Of a stretch of DNA of 20,706 bases, positions 8,956-19,339 are shown in pieces (position 1 is the first letter of the stretch; the number at the start of each line of letters is the position of its first letter). The notes under the pieces are model-generated. The model was given only the letters and a program-made list of their open reading frames with translations, was not told where the DNA came from and made no database searches. A program made the translations under genes and the position numbers. Origin of the DNA: Acanthaster planci (lineage: Eukaryota; Echinodermata; Asteroidea; Valvatida; Acanthasteridae). The DNA lies in assembly GCF_001949145.1 (NCBI RefSeq), contig NW_019091377.1, forward strand, positions 2,104,656-2,125,361, in the 5' to 3' direction.

Positions 8956-9198
8956 AAATCACATCACCTCCTAACTTGTACTGCTTGGGTCTGCAAGTCA
9001 GAGTCCCTTTCAAGACAGTATTCCTTAGATGGGCTGCTTGACAAAGGATTTGACAGCCGCAAAGGAAATTTGTCATTGATGAGCCAACTTTTTGGTGGAA
9101 ATTTAGTCAAAGAAATGGAGGCTACGGAGAGAGCAAGTAAATTGGTAGCTAAAATGACCAGGAATGCCACAACTACTCTGGGGTCATATAGGTAAATA
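8956..9198 (+). pseudogene. Possible retroelement gag fragment
   Basis: A frame without a start codon, open from the TAA at 8953 to TAA after 9198. It reads LSLMSQLFGGNLVKEMEATE followed by RASKLVAKMTRNATTTLGSY. The short LFGxxLVKEmExxxxASKL pattern resembles the late Gag region of some tyrosine-recombinase retroelements, which carry an LFG-(D/x)-L-x-K block before a basic tail. No other domain is attached. It could equally be a cryptic exon, since GGTAAATA follows; the conserved-looking composition is the only reason to flag it. Confidence 0.3.
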
Positions 9199-10785
9199 GG
9201 TTTCTCCTCATCATTCTGCTGTAAACGGGAAGTTTTGGGGCAATAATCTCTTTCAAGGGCACTCTGGAGAGTATGTATATATAAATCTACATCAAGTCAT
9301 AGCAAAATCCAATCAGACTGAAGTACATATACGCTTGATCCGAAAAAATAGATACAGGCACATGTGTTCCTCTTCAGACTTGTTATCTTCAACATTTTGT
9401 TTGTAACTAGCAATCCCTACAACAAATGGTTGCATACTTCTGTTGTTTGTTAGAAACAAAATAGAGTTTGTTGACATTCTGTTTCAATCAAGGAGCGGTA
9501 GCAGCAATAAATTTTTAAGCTCAAGTTGAGATCGTTCAGAGGAACGTTGAAAAAATAGTAATGAAAGGGGAAGTCACTTGGGAAGAACCAGTGATCTGAC
9601 AGCTTACTATGTCTTTGGTTTTGATTCCCAAAAACTCAGAAGAGCTCTGCCCTGTGATAAACCTTTTTTAAAAATAATTTTGTTATGTATCAGCTTTTCA
9701 AAATTGAAGGGAAAATTAAGTATAAGGTTGACCTACTTCAGGAGGTATTTTTTTTGTTCCATTGATCTCAAAGGGGCATATGTTCAAGTACATGTACATG
9801 TACTTGAACATGTTACTTGGGATGTTTAGAAAATTCTTTATTACATTGACTCACTCCCATCAAGCATGAGGCTTAGTGTAAAATAAGGTCCATCAATGTA
9901 GTGTTAATACCTGATTTTGCTTTGATATCGATATGAACGATATCCTTTTGACATTGCAATCGATATATCAACAGTGCAGATATAATGAAAAAATGAAGCT
10001 ACTTGTATAAATTGCAATAAAGTAGTTGTTTTATAGACAATGTCTTGTCTTGAAATAAAAGTGTCTGTTTTCCATGGCCCAGAAAAGCAGTCAGCAAATT
10101 TACCTTTGATTTGTTTTTCCTCTTCACATAATATAAAAAGTGGTAAAAAGTAAACAGCTTTGTGGTGTACAATGTTTTTTTGCATTGTTAAGTACATTTA
10201 AGAACTTGTGTGCATCCGCTCCGAGCAGAAACAAAAGAGGATACGTTTTGAAATGAAATTGACAGTCCTTTGGTAGTCGTGCACGTTTGACGTGGAGCAT
10301 GCTCAGTAACATTGCTTGACTTGCGTTACTAACCACTCTGGACTTGCGTCACACGAAGAAGTCCAGGAGAGTATTTGAACTTACACTTGCCAGCCAGTCT
10401 AAATGCCCCTCAGCTCATAGGCCAGTGCCAGGTGTTTTCTTGGCTCAGTATCCAGCAGACCCCAAACAATTCCCTTTCCAAAATTCTATTAACAAAATGT
10501 CCCATGTTCAGTGGAATATGGAAGAGCAGTCTTATCTTCGGTTTAGCTATGAAATATACCCAACAAGTTTTCATGACGAAGTTTGTCTTACTTTCTCATA
10601 CTCAAAAGATGCCTAAGAACTACAAAGAATAGCTTCAGTGGTTTCTGGGAGATGTACATGTATACCCTGCAAGGGTTATTTAGATTTTTATGCATGAAGG
10701 AATCAACCGTGTGTGGGACAAACCATATTAAGAGATACAATAAGACATGGTGAGTCTCTCCTCCTCAGCCTCATATAATTTAAGT
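9199..10785. other. Intron segment with a 32-bp palindrome
   Basis: No exon, RNA gene or transposon protein was recognised. It is AT-rich, with ATCGATAT-type words near 9926-9968 and the long palindrome described separately. Confidence 0.4.
9780..9811. repeat. Perfect 32-bp palindrome of ACATGTAC words
   Basis: ATGTTCAAGTACATGT at 9780-9795 is followed immediately by its exact reverse complement at 9796-9811, with no loop and no mismatch. The core is the GTACATGTAC word that recurs elsewhere in the window (for example 15799-15814). Confidence 0.95.
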
Positions 10786-12634
10786 TATGTACAGTGTTCT
10801 CCAACATGTAGGAAAGACTTGGCGCCCTGCCATGCTTTCTGGGGTGCCTGCCATGCTTAGAAATCGCCGCCAAGCTTAAAAAACATGCTGCCGTGTTTAC
10901 ATTTTTTGGCTCTATGGTATACATTTATAACAGAATTAATTTAGAAACAATAACCACCGCTTCACTTTCAATCCAAACCTCGAGACTCCCCGACAATTTT
11001 GGCCTACCAGTACCAGTTTGCAACACGAGGCAACCTGATGCTCGAATCAACATACGTTTGAACATCGCCCCACATGATATTGACAACCAGTATTAGTCTG
11101 ATCTCAGCTATTTTATTGTATCATCGTATTCGTGTGTCATGAGTGTGGGTCTGTGTTACCTGGAAGGGCGGGGGTTTGCTGCATTACTGTTTTTGGCACT
11201 GCCATGTGATGCTGTCAGCATTTGATGGTTATCTAGTGGAATACATAATGACTATAATACGCAAGGTGTGGTAGTATGCCCTGTCAAGAGCATAATCCCC
11301 CCCCCAAAAAAAGAAAGTATATGTTAATACATAGTTTATTAATATTTAGTTATACAACAGCTATGGGATATGATCACCCATTGGTATGGGATTTTTCAGT
11401 GGAAGGGTCCACTAATTGGATTGCTGCTCGTACATGTAGGTATCGGCAACAAGAGGAAAGTTGGCCATTGAAAATGGGATAAGTTGGGCACATCGTCAAC
11501 GGTGCACCATACAATTTCAGCACATATCTCTCTCAAATGAAATTTTTGATTCGGTTTGAAGGGCTATATGGATCAATGAGGAGTACGCAATTCTGTCTGC
11601 CCTCTTTTCACTTTCTGATTGGGTTTCAGATGAAACATTGCAACGGTGAACCATGAAAACAAAAAGAAAAAGAATGTTAGTGACTCTCCTTTTTTCAGTT
11701 GAGGTGGTGTACCGTTGCGGTTGTTGTTATTGCCCGTGCACTTGCAGCATATTTAAAGAGTGGTATGAACGTGCTCCCTATTAGGATTAGGCGGACTTTT
11801 TAGAGACAATCCTGGACAAAGCTCATTGGAACATGCCTCTCTCCTCACCCCCTGTCAATGTTGTTTCTTATTTGGGTAAGCTGGGCCGAACCTTGGTCAA
11901 ATAAATGACTGCAACATTGAAAGGGGGAGAGGGGGATCTTTTCACCATGCTTCCCACAAAGAGTTCCAACTATTTTGTTCAAGATTGTAGATGCCCCCTC
12001 ATTCCATGCAATGTTTGTGTGTGTAGGCTACGCGTGTACATGTGTATTACGTTCGTTGAGTGCATACATGTCCGTGGTCTATTTTCGGTGTACATTTTGC
12101 CCGCGTCATGGCAAAACGTTCACAATAACTAACATGACATTTCTGCCCCCTGATCCTTTTAAAAGTAGGTTTTGTTTTCGTCAATACTTGGAAGTGAATA
12201 AAATTGAGGGATAGATGTGTATGAATACCTTAACAAACAAGAAACACTTTCTTTTAAAAGAATTGAAGGATAAATTTGACTTTAATACTTTTACAACCCA
12301 GATCCCTTGGATGACATGTCATTCTAAGTCAATAGTTGAAAATAATTGAAATTGTGGAATGAGGATATACATGTACTCATTGGTACTGATGTTTCAATTG
12401 AAGTTCTTTTTAGTAATTCTGTGCATGAATAAATGGAAGTCTTTTTAAAATCTTATAATTTTTGCTCAAAAAAAATAGGGAAAATAGCCAGGAATTGCCT
12501 TAGAACACACCACATTCCTGGGGTCCTTAAGCGGGCCCCGGACCTCATGCTGTGAGAGCTCGTGCTACGTGCTCGCATTGGTCCCAAACTCAGCACCAAC
12601 CTTAATTTTTCAAATTTGGAGAACACTGTATGTA
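10786..12634. mobile_element. hAT-like non-autonomous DNA transposon
   Basis: CAGTGTTCTCCAA (from 10792) and TTGGAGAACACTG (to 12628) are exact inverted ends, and CAGTG starts are typical of hAT elements. Directly outside both ends is TATGTA (10786-10791 and 12629-12634), a 6-base duplication; hAT normally makes 8, so this may be a decayed copy or another superfamily. The element is about 1.84 kb. No transposase frame was recognised inside it; the internal open frames look random. It contains short diverged inverted segments, such as CAACGGTGCACCA at 11498-11510 and TGGTGTACCGTTG at 11705-11717. It lies in the large ATG4 intron. Confidence 0.7.
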
Positions 12635-13183
12635 GTAGGTAAGAACCCTGGCATAATTGGAAAATTTGTGCTTACCTTGTAATCCATTCTTCGCAGAATC
12701 TGCCTTTGAACTTAGTCTTGATATGATTATTGTGTGGCTTCGAGGTGAAATTTTGGGAAGGCCTGTCTCTCACTTGTTGAACTTATATGGTCAATCAAAG
12801 GACACATAGATGTCAACTTGTGCTTATTCCAAACCTCTTTCCTACTTGTCCATGTGTACATGTATGTCCCATACTGTAAGCCGCTGTACAAATTTATCAT
12901 TAAAATTTCCCTTTTCCTACTCAGCAAACAGTGTTTTGTTTGCCCTTGTGCCTTGCATTGCAAAGTGCGTGTGAGTGCAGTGCCTTACATGTATATGTGA
13001 AGATACCGGTAGGTCTGGGGAACTGATGCACATGAAACTTTGATAATCAAGGGATGAAAATTGCTGGTCATTGAAAGTCAGAGAAGCCACCTGTACAGTT
13101 TACAGTACTTAAAAAGAAATATGCATTTTAATATCATGACTACATGTATTGAAATTATTCTGTACATTGGTTTACCATTTCAG
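12635..13183. other. Intron tail with ATG4 acceptor
   Basis: No gene signal before the acceptor CATTTCAG that ends at 13183. Short open frames around 12727-13000 have no recognisable content. Confidence 0.5.
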
Positions 13184-13465
13184 GAAAAGTCTGTTGTGGG
13201 TCAAGGGAAACACAGTGCGGACATGCCTCATCAACACAGCCCCCATCAAACAAATCTGTGCATGAGACAAAAAGTGATGCTCGTGCAGAGTCTGCTTTCA
13301 CACGAGCATGGAGACCTGTTTTGATATTTATACCACTACGACTTGGATTGAATGAGATCAATGCAGTATACGTCAAACGCTTGAAGAGATGTTTCACCTT
13401 ACGTCAGTCTCTTGGTGTGATAGGTGGCAAGCCAAACCATGCCCATTATTTCATAGGCTTTGTTG
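13184..13465 (+). CDS. ATG4: ATG4 cysteine protease, internal exon before the Asp-His catalytic site
   Basis: A 282-bp exon with a CATTTCAG acceptor and GTGAGT donor at 13466. It enters with two bases completing the Arg codon begun by the exon at 1586 and leaves in phase 1. The first part (about 40 codons) is a variable hydrophilic linker with several cysteines, as in the poorly conserved loop of ATG4. It then reads WRPVLIFIPLRLGLNEINAV and QSLGVIGGKPNHAHYFIGFV, which match the core ATG4 blocks around the GGKPxxAHYFIG signature nearly residue for residue. In the family the next segment carries the catalytic D-P-H triplet; I found no such exon in the rest of the window. No stop or frameshift interrupts it, so the gene appears functional. 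Confidence 0.96.
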
Positions 13466-14481
13466 GTGAGTCGTACATTTCTCTGCTCTCTTCTGTTTCT
13501 TTCTCAAAATTATTTAAAAAATATAAAAACTACAAAATTGATTGTAATGCCATGTTAATAGATTGTTATTTTTAATTGGTCAAGAATCAATAACATGATA
13601 TACCACAAACATGGATGTACCAGGTCCAAAGTTATTTTCAGTGTGATATGTGAGTGATGTACCCCATGGGGTACATTGTGCTGATCTTTCCTACGACTGA
13701 AAGTGTCATTTCCACTGTGTTGTTTCAGCCTGCCTTTAAGTACGACGCTGAACAGCCACACTGGTACTATGTTGTTCCATGTATATGACATGTGCTCTGG
13801 GAGACAGCGAAGCACTATCTCCTGCTGCAACCGCCATTTTTTTTTAACATTGTTCATGTTAACTTGGCCATTTTTGCCATATGTGTTATTTCACTTTAAA
13901 GTGTAGCTGCAATAAAGTTGTCTTGTACACAAAATTTTTTTCAACTTGGTATCCTTCAATTTTTGAAAAATAATTGACTTTCCTGTGTAGTCAAATACAT
14001 TTGAAAAGTACATGCTTTTAAACAACTAAAATTATCCATGCTTTCCTGGAAAACTGAGGGTGCTATTGCTGTGGAATAATTTTGGAAAGACATGGTTCAA
14101 TGTGTAGGTGTTTCTGTTCAAATTGTGAACCCAGAATTTAGTAACTGAAACTTTTCTGAGAGGGATTGATGATTCCTTATTGCTATGTACATAAACAACA
14201 ATGAATCAGCAAAGAATAGAAAACTGAGTCCAGGAAAATCTACAGAAATGCAGGACTTTTGTGGGTACAAACCAATGAAACATTGAGGCTTCTTACTGAG
14301 ATGACACCACAGCTTTGCTCATGATTATGGAAATACTCATTGGAATAAAAAGGCTTTAAAATAGTAAAACAAAGTTTTAGTTAAGTTGTAACTGAGACAC
14401 AGGTGCATTTTGGAGATTTGCATAAAAAAATTGATTGCAGCTACCCTTTAATGATGTTGGTAAATGACAGCAGGTTGGTTT
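13466..14481. other. ATG4 intron segment downstream of second exon
   Basis: Noncoding. It contains an 18-bp perfect palindrome at 13658-13675 (TGTACCCCA/TGGGGTACA) and an AATAAA at about 13912. A TTTCAG at about 13723-13728 could act as an acceptor but leads to a stop after three codons. Confidence 0.45.
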
Positions 14482-15073
14482 TTAACCACTTGCTGCCGGG
14501 TGGTTTGAAAAATGCAGTGCACATAATCGGGACTTTTTCAAGATTTTCAGTTTTCAAAATTCTTCAAAAATTCATCATTTCAATTAATGGACGTTTACAC
14601 CCACACGAAAGACTGTCTGGTTGCTAGTCCAATCTTACAGACAAAATCTATTGACACTCGAGTATTTCAGCCAGGTCTGCAGCCTTGTAAAAAGAGCCCA
14701 GATTGTGCGGTGTTATGTCACTTTCTTTCACAAACCTGGCTTAGTGTGCTGCTGACCCCTTTTCAATAGGGGACAGATTAGCGTGCAGCGGTGCTGTGTA
14801 GCTTATCGTTGTGGTGGGGGAGCACTTTTGTCTCCGGTGGTAATCCACTCACACTAAATGGCCTAAACTGTGGTATACTGTTTCAAAAGAAGGCTGGATT
14901 ATCTCCACTATTGAGAGTGAAAAAATGTCGTTAATGCCCAGCAGCCTGGTCTTTTGTCCCGAGTAGGGTCTTTTGTTACAAGGCCCAGTTCCCTTCGTCT
15001 GATTTCGGAGACCCCGGCCATGCATACAAAGCATACATGTACGGTATCGGAAACCCAGGCAGCTAGTGGTTAA
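14482..15073. mobile_element. piggyBac-like MITE, copy 2, TTAA-flanked
   Basis: TTAA at 14482-14485 and 15070-15073 bounds a 584-bp element starting CCACTTGCTGCC and ending GGCAGCTAGTGG, inverted ends with one mismatch. From 14486 to about 14810 it matches the reverse complement of copy 1 (shared blocks include GACAAAATCTATTGA, GTAAAAAGAGCCCAGATTGT and GTGTGCTGCTGACC). The right 250 bases have no counterpart in copy 1. There is no transposase. Two copies sharing TTAA flanks make the piggyBac-type call stronger than either alone. Confidence 0.78.
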
Positions 15074-15979
15074 AAAGTTTTACTTCTTCCAAAAACAAGC
15101 TCAGAAATTTTGTTTTTGTACAGGAAAGTGTCATCATGATGAAAAATATGGATATACATGTATTCTGTGAATGTGTGATTATATATAGCGGTTCAGGATT
15201 TCATATCACAACAGGCATCCAAGGCAAATCAGAAGGTGCCATTTGCCCCCTCCAGTTTTTATTATGGATCCCTACATAGCAGGCAACAATTCTGTAATGA
15301 TAGATAATCTTCAGAGTACATTGAAACAGTGTGACAAACTCGAACACGCATTGATATTGCAACAGTGGCCAACATGTGGCACAGTCTGTGTTGTTCGTTG
15401 GTAGCCTACATTTGCGCATAATGTGTATGTGTCCACAGGTGGCCTTGTACATGTAGACTGGCTGTTGTCAATGAAAAAGGCAAGGTTGAAACTCATGTAT
15501 CTACATATATGCATGCCTTCATGTTGTTTAAAGGGGATGAATGAATAGTACGCACTTGAGGGAGTTTATGTTCTGGTCTATAAGCAATACTACCAACAAG
15601 TCTTTCCATTGGCTGGGGCATAAATGACCATCTTGCAGGACACTTGCAAGAAATGCTTCCAGGACCTGAGACGTGTCCTGGCTGTTAATTGATTTTTCTT
15701 AATTATTATAATCTTACTGTATCCAACTGATTCCATACACTATTTCAGAAATAAAGTATGTGGCATGTTGCTTTGTCTGCACTAAATAGGTTAAAGGTAC
15801 ATGTACATGTACAGGTCATCATTTGTCATTTATGCATTTTGTTCTTATAAGGAACAAAGTTACCTGAAATTAAAAAAAAGGTGCCTGAAAACAAATGTGA
15901 TGAAGTTTCAGCTCATTGAATATCTGAAAGAAAAATTACAGAATTATGATTTTGGATCAAAAGTTGCTGTGTCATGATG
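15074..15979. other. Intron segment, no gene recognised
   Basis: Contains a GTACATGTACATGTAC palindrome at 15799-15814 and a possible acceptor TTTCAG near 15744-15749 leading to no recognisable ATG4 residues. Nothing else was supported. Confidence 0.4.
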
Positions 15980-16278
15980 TGCCTGAATTCAGTGTCTGGA
16001 GCATGTTCTCATGTTCAGTCAAATGCAGGTAAGCAATGTCACACAATGCCTGAATTCAGTGTCTGGAGCATGTTGTCGTGTTCAGTCAAATGCAGGTAAG
16101 CAATGTCACACAATGCCTGAATTCAGTGTCTGGAGCATGTTGTCGTGTTCAGTCAAATGCAGGTAAGCAATGTCACACACTGCCTGAATTCAGTGTCTGG
16201 AGCATGTTCTTGTGTTCAGTCAAATGCAGGTAAGCAATGTCACACACTGCCTGAATTCAGTGTCTGGAGCATGTTCTC
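15980..16278 (+). repeat. 67-bp tandem repeat, about 4.5 copies
   Basis: Units start at 15980, 16047, 16114 and 16181 (each TGCCTGAATTCAGTGTCTGG...), with a partial fifth unit from 16248 to 16278. The period is exactly 67 and the units differ by only a few bases, so the array is young. Because 67 is not a multiple of three it does not encode a protein repeat. Each full unit contains CAGGTAAGC, a textbook splice-donor sequence. Confidence 0.95.
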
Positions 16279-16679
16279 CAAGATAAAATGCGTTATTCTC
16301 AGCACACATACAGTTGTTGACAAACTCTTAGTCGCTTTTTGTTGCCATGGTATTGTAAACGTATTGCTCGAAATGCAGGCACCTGGCCAACTGTGTCTCT
16401 CCTTACTGGCAGAAGGCCAAGGATGTTACAGCATTATTATGTGTACATGTAGCAGCATGCAGGAATCAAATTTATACAGTTGTTATAATTCAACAAGGCA
16501 TGCCAAAGGGGTTCGGCATAGCTTTCCAAAACCGCTGCTTGTAAAATACATCTCTCCAGTGTCAACTCAATATTTCCTGTTATTTCTTGCCGGTGTTTTC
16601 ATTGTTTCTGGAATATCTTGTCAGTACGTGTTCGGGGCATCCTGGTAATGCTCTAGTGGACCATCTGGTTTAAATTTTC
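16279..16679. other. Spacer between tandem array and retroelement relic
   Basis: The array's translation runs on as an open frame to 16648, but it shows no family resemblance and its first third is repeat. It could include the start of the retroelement relic. Confidence 0.35.
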
Positions 16680-16721
16680 TTCACCTTTGCCGAAAATGGC
16701 TGGAAAGTGACTTAGCTGGGA

Positions 16722-17541
16722 TTGCTTACCTCACCAGCTCTTCTCTGCTCAAGCAGGAGCAACCCATGGACCTTGTACACAGCTGAGGTAACCTACAGGC
16801 TTACAGGTACATATGTTGTTTTTTTTTGTCCTGGTCTATTTCTGCAATCACTCCCTTGGTATGCTGCAACCCAAAAGGCAGCTCATGAGACATTGTCACC
16901 TTCACCACATGCCAGTTGCTGTGGACCTGGCCATCCATGGGCTTTAGTGACTGACAACACTGGGGCAGTTTCGGCAAGCACTGCAAGTGGTAGCACAATG
17001 GGACCAGTCAATGTGCCACCGTGTATGGCTAGCTACAAGCAGTTGGTGAAGCTGCATACTTGCATTGCATGGCCATTGCTCATGCATGCAGTTGCTGTCC
17101 TGGCAGCCACTTCCAACGTGCTACCGTCCATCACTACAGGCAGCCAGTTCCAACAGGCGCCCAAGTGCTACCGGCGGCAGAAGCCTAACAGGCAGCAAGT
17201 CAAGCTCAGAGGGACTATTGGCTACAGTCTCATCAACGGGACTCTGTAGTTAACATTACTTTAAATCATGTTGTAGTGTAGTTTAGTGTAGTGTAGGCAT
17301 AGGTTTAAATCGGCTAATTCCAATGGTTTTGCATTTAATTCCCTATACGGTAGCTGCCAGTGGAATTCCTGCTGATAGTGCTCACAGCTGCAGTCACTGT
17401 GGTAAGTTGGGGCACAGCACGTATTCATGTTCAGTGAGCATGGGGCTCGGGCCCACACTTCGCTGCAGCACTGCGAAGCGCTCAGCTGCCACATTTAGGG
17501 TACATCTGCCGCACCAGATATACAGCAGGCATTGCGGTTGA
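16722..17541 (+). pseudogene. Gag-like remnant with CCHC zinc knuckle
   Basis: An open frame to 17249 and another from 17323 flank a frame break. Near 17110-17250 an alternative frame is Ser/Arg-rich (RRPSATGGRSLTGSKSSSEG). At 17389-17430 the residues CSHCGKLGHSTYSC form a perfect C-x2-C-x4-H-x4-C zinc knuckle, a nucleic-acid-binding motif typical of retroelement Gag. Just upstream, in another frame, FNSLYGSCQWNSC looks like the start of a paired Cys cluster often seen before the knuckle in this element group. A host zinc-knuckle protein is less likely given the RT that follows. Confidence 0.6.
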
Positions 17542-17639
17542 CTCTCAAGTGGTTTGGAGACAGGCTTGAATTCAAACACTACAAAACAGTTATTTAAAAA
17601 AAAATGGATAATTACACCAATTTTCATGCTCCTAATGCT

Positions 17640-18720
17640 GTTAAAGCAAGGGTTCAGACATTATCATGGTCAGTCATTAACTGCTCCTCTTGCTCAAGGT
17701 TTTTCGCAAGTTTTTATCCTCCCTTTGTTTTCAAGATCCCAGAGTAAAAGAGATTTTGTTTGCCTTCAGTTGGCAATGGATAGGCACCAGGTAGTACTTA
17801 GCAAGTTTCAAAATGAGTTTGAATTTGGCAGATTTGGGTGAACATTTATTTATCGGCCTTTTACAAATCGTCAGTCTTCTCCAACTGGGCCTGTCCTTAT
17901 GCAGCAACTGGGCTGTTTTCATTTTATCCACTAATTGCCATAGTCATATTCCTTTGGCGGTTCTGTGACCAACTTTGTCAATAATGAAAGGTGTGAAGTC
18001 CATTGCATTCATTACAGCTGTTGATTTAGCTGTGTCTCTGAGTCCCGTTCATTAGTTGGTTAAAAAGGACATAAAATCTGCTTTTCAGCTGCTGCCTGTC
18101 ACACCTTCCATCCATGAGCTTCTTGGTTTCCCGTTTTAAAAATAATTTCACCATGCTCACCCTTGGCTGTTCTATCTCTGGTGCACTTTTTGCAATCATT
18201 AACACCTTTAAAATTCCATGTAAGTGAGTTTTGGAACAGCCTCTACATGTATATCACGTTACTTAGATTTTCTTTTTTTGTGAATCCATGGAGCATTGTG
18301 ACATACTTATCAGTACTTTAAGGACGTTTGCATTCAGCTCAGAGTACCACTCAGAGAAGCCGGAAGGCCCTTGTCAAATACCAGTAATTACATACTTCAG
18401 TTTGGGGATTTTTACGGTAATAGTAAAATTTGTGTGCCATGGGATAAGATCATTTGCATGGAGTTTTTTGTTAAGGGAAACTCTGTCCTTTGTTGGCTCA
18501 TTCAACTCCTGTCGTGCTATTGCTCCAGGTGGAACATTTCATATGAATTTTTGTGGTCTATAAAAACGGGATTTGGACAAGTGGACCACAAAACGTGGTG
18601 TCTCTACACACTCATTCCCCACAGTTCTTTCGTCATAACTTCAGACTTGCTTTTTAAAACAAAATTATGTTTTTTACAGGAAGAACAAGATTTGAATTCT
18701 CCTTTGGATAAAGATTGAGA
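17640..18720 (+). pseudogene. Reverse transcriptase relic (DIRS-like group)
   Basis: Reading across frames: HQVVLSKFQNEFEFGRFG and PFTNRQSSPTGPV near 17782-17905 (fingers), KDIKSAFQLLPVTP from about 18065 with the first catalytic Asp at 18068-18070, and LTLGCSISGALFAIINTF near 18150-18215. The active-site box near 18260 reads Y-L-D-F-L-F where the family has Y-L-D-D-F-L-F. Thumb blocks follow: SEKPEGPCQIPVITYFSLGI near 18349-18410, and SFNSCRAIAPGGTF near 18496-18540. Stops and frameshifts are numerous and one catalytic Asp is gone, so it is inactive. Confidence 0.75.
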
Positions 18721-19007
18721 AGTCATAGCCTCCCTCAGTTTTAGATTAATTTTCTGGTGTGCAGTGCATTTTGTCATTGGGAAACTGGTAAATGGTTAAA
18801 TTTTACAACACTTACCTAGTACTCTAGGCTCGCCATTAAGAACCCTTTAAGTTGCCATGAAAATTGTTTCAATGAATAACAAGTTTGTTTTATAAGCTTT
18901 CTTCTCATGAGACAGTTGTTGTGATTTGGGGACATTTTTTCCCATCAATTTAAACATCAAAATGTTCACCCAATAATCAACCTTGTCCCCGTATCAGGTA
19001 AAGTGGT

Positions 19008-19336
19008 TTGCAAGTTTGCCAACAATGTTGGCCCATGTGTGGGGGCAAGTGTGGGGGTAAGTGTGCCCCATTGGTTCGGAAAGCTGCCAAAGTTCTGGTT
19101 GGCACCCACTCATTCTGGTTGAGCTAGTGTTTAACTTCGATCAGTTTACACCTATGAGGGTGAATTTTGGCAAGCCTGCCAAGATGGTCCTGTGTATATG
19201 TGAAGTGTGGTGAGTATGTGAATAAGTGTGCCTGTTTTTTCATGAAGCTGTTCTGGCTAGCACCCACTTGTTCTGAATGGTCCAGTGTTTATAACTTTTA
19301 TCAGTTTACTTGGTAAATGGTTGGCAAGTATGCCAA
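19008..19336 (+). repeat. Degenerate tandem repeat of about 155-160 bp
   Basis: Two diverged units (19008-19167 and 19168-19320), plus the start of a third, each open with a TTGGCAAG-xx-TGCCAA half-palindrome (19008, 19168, 19321). Internal landmarks recur, such as TCTGGxTxGCACCCACT (19094 and 19252) and ATCAGTTTAC (19140 and 19300). A further TTGGCAAGTTTGCCA stands alone near 19585. The units lie between the RT and recombinase remnants of the relic. Confidence 0.75.
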
Positions 19337-19339
19337 AGA

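Larger units (their letters stand above)
1739..13183 (+). other. ATG4: ATG4 intron of about 11.4 kb
   Basis: The donor GTAAGT at 1739 and acceptor CATTTCAG ending at 13183 join an A to GA, making an Arg codon. This recreates the conserved EDI-R junction of ATG4 (vertebrate ATG4B has EEIRR here). No exon is needed between them. The intron carries a foldback repeat, a LINE tail, a DIRS-type element, a hAT-like element and several palindromes, which explains its length. Confidence 0.85.

Noticed and set aside
11498-11717. Separate nested MITE from CAACGGTGCACCA and its inverse
   Set aside because: Only 13 bases pair (with one mismatch) and no flanking duplication or longer arms were found.
13258-13575. 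Independent small gene starting at ATG 13258
   Set aside because: This is the internal ATG4 exon read through its donor; the residues after 13465 are intronic.
13729-13790. Possible next ATG4 exon after the TTTCAG at 13728
   Set aside because: In the phase left by the exon ending at 13465 it reads three residues and a stop, and no frame gives the expected Asp-Pro-His block.
15750-15790. Possible ATG4 exon after TATTTCAG near 15749
   Set aside because: The in-phase translation is short, Cys-rich and unlike ATG4, and it ends at a stop.
15980-16278. CRISPR-like array
   Set aside because: The units are contiguous 67-bp repeats without unique spacers, in a eukaryotic genome.
16145-16648. Open frame of 167 residues as a gene
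   Set aside because: Its first part is the 67-bp tandem array read in shifting phase, and the rest has no similarity or splice support.
18682-18720. Possible ATG4 exon after TTTTTTACAG near 18681
   Set aside because: In phase it gives about ten residues with no ATG4 similarity before a stop, and it lies within the retroelement relic.
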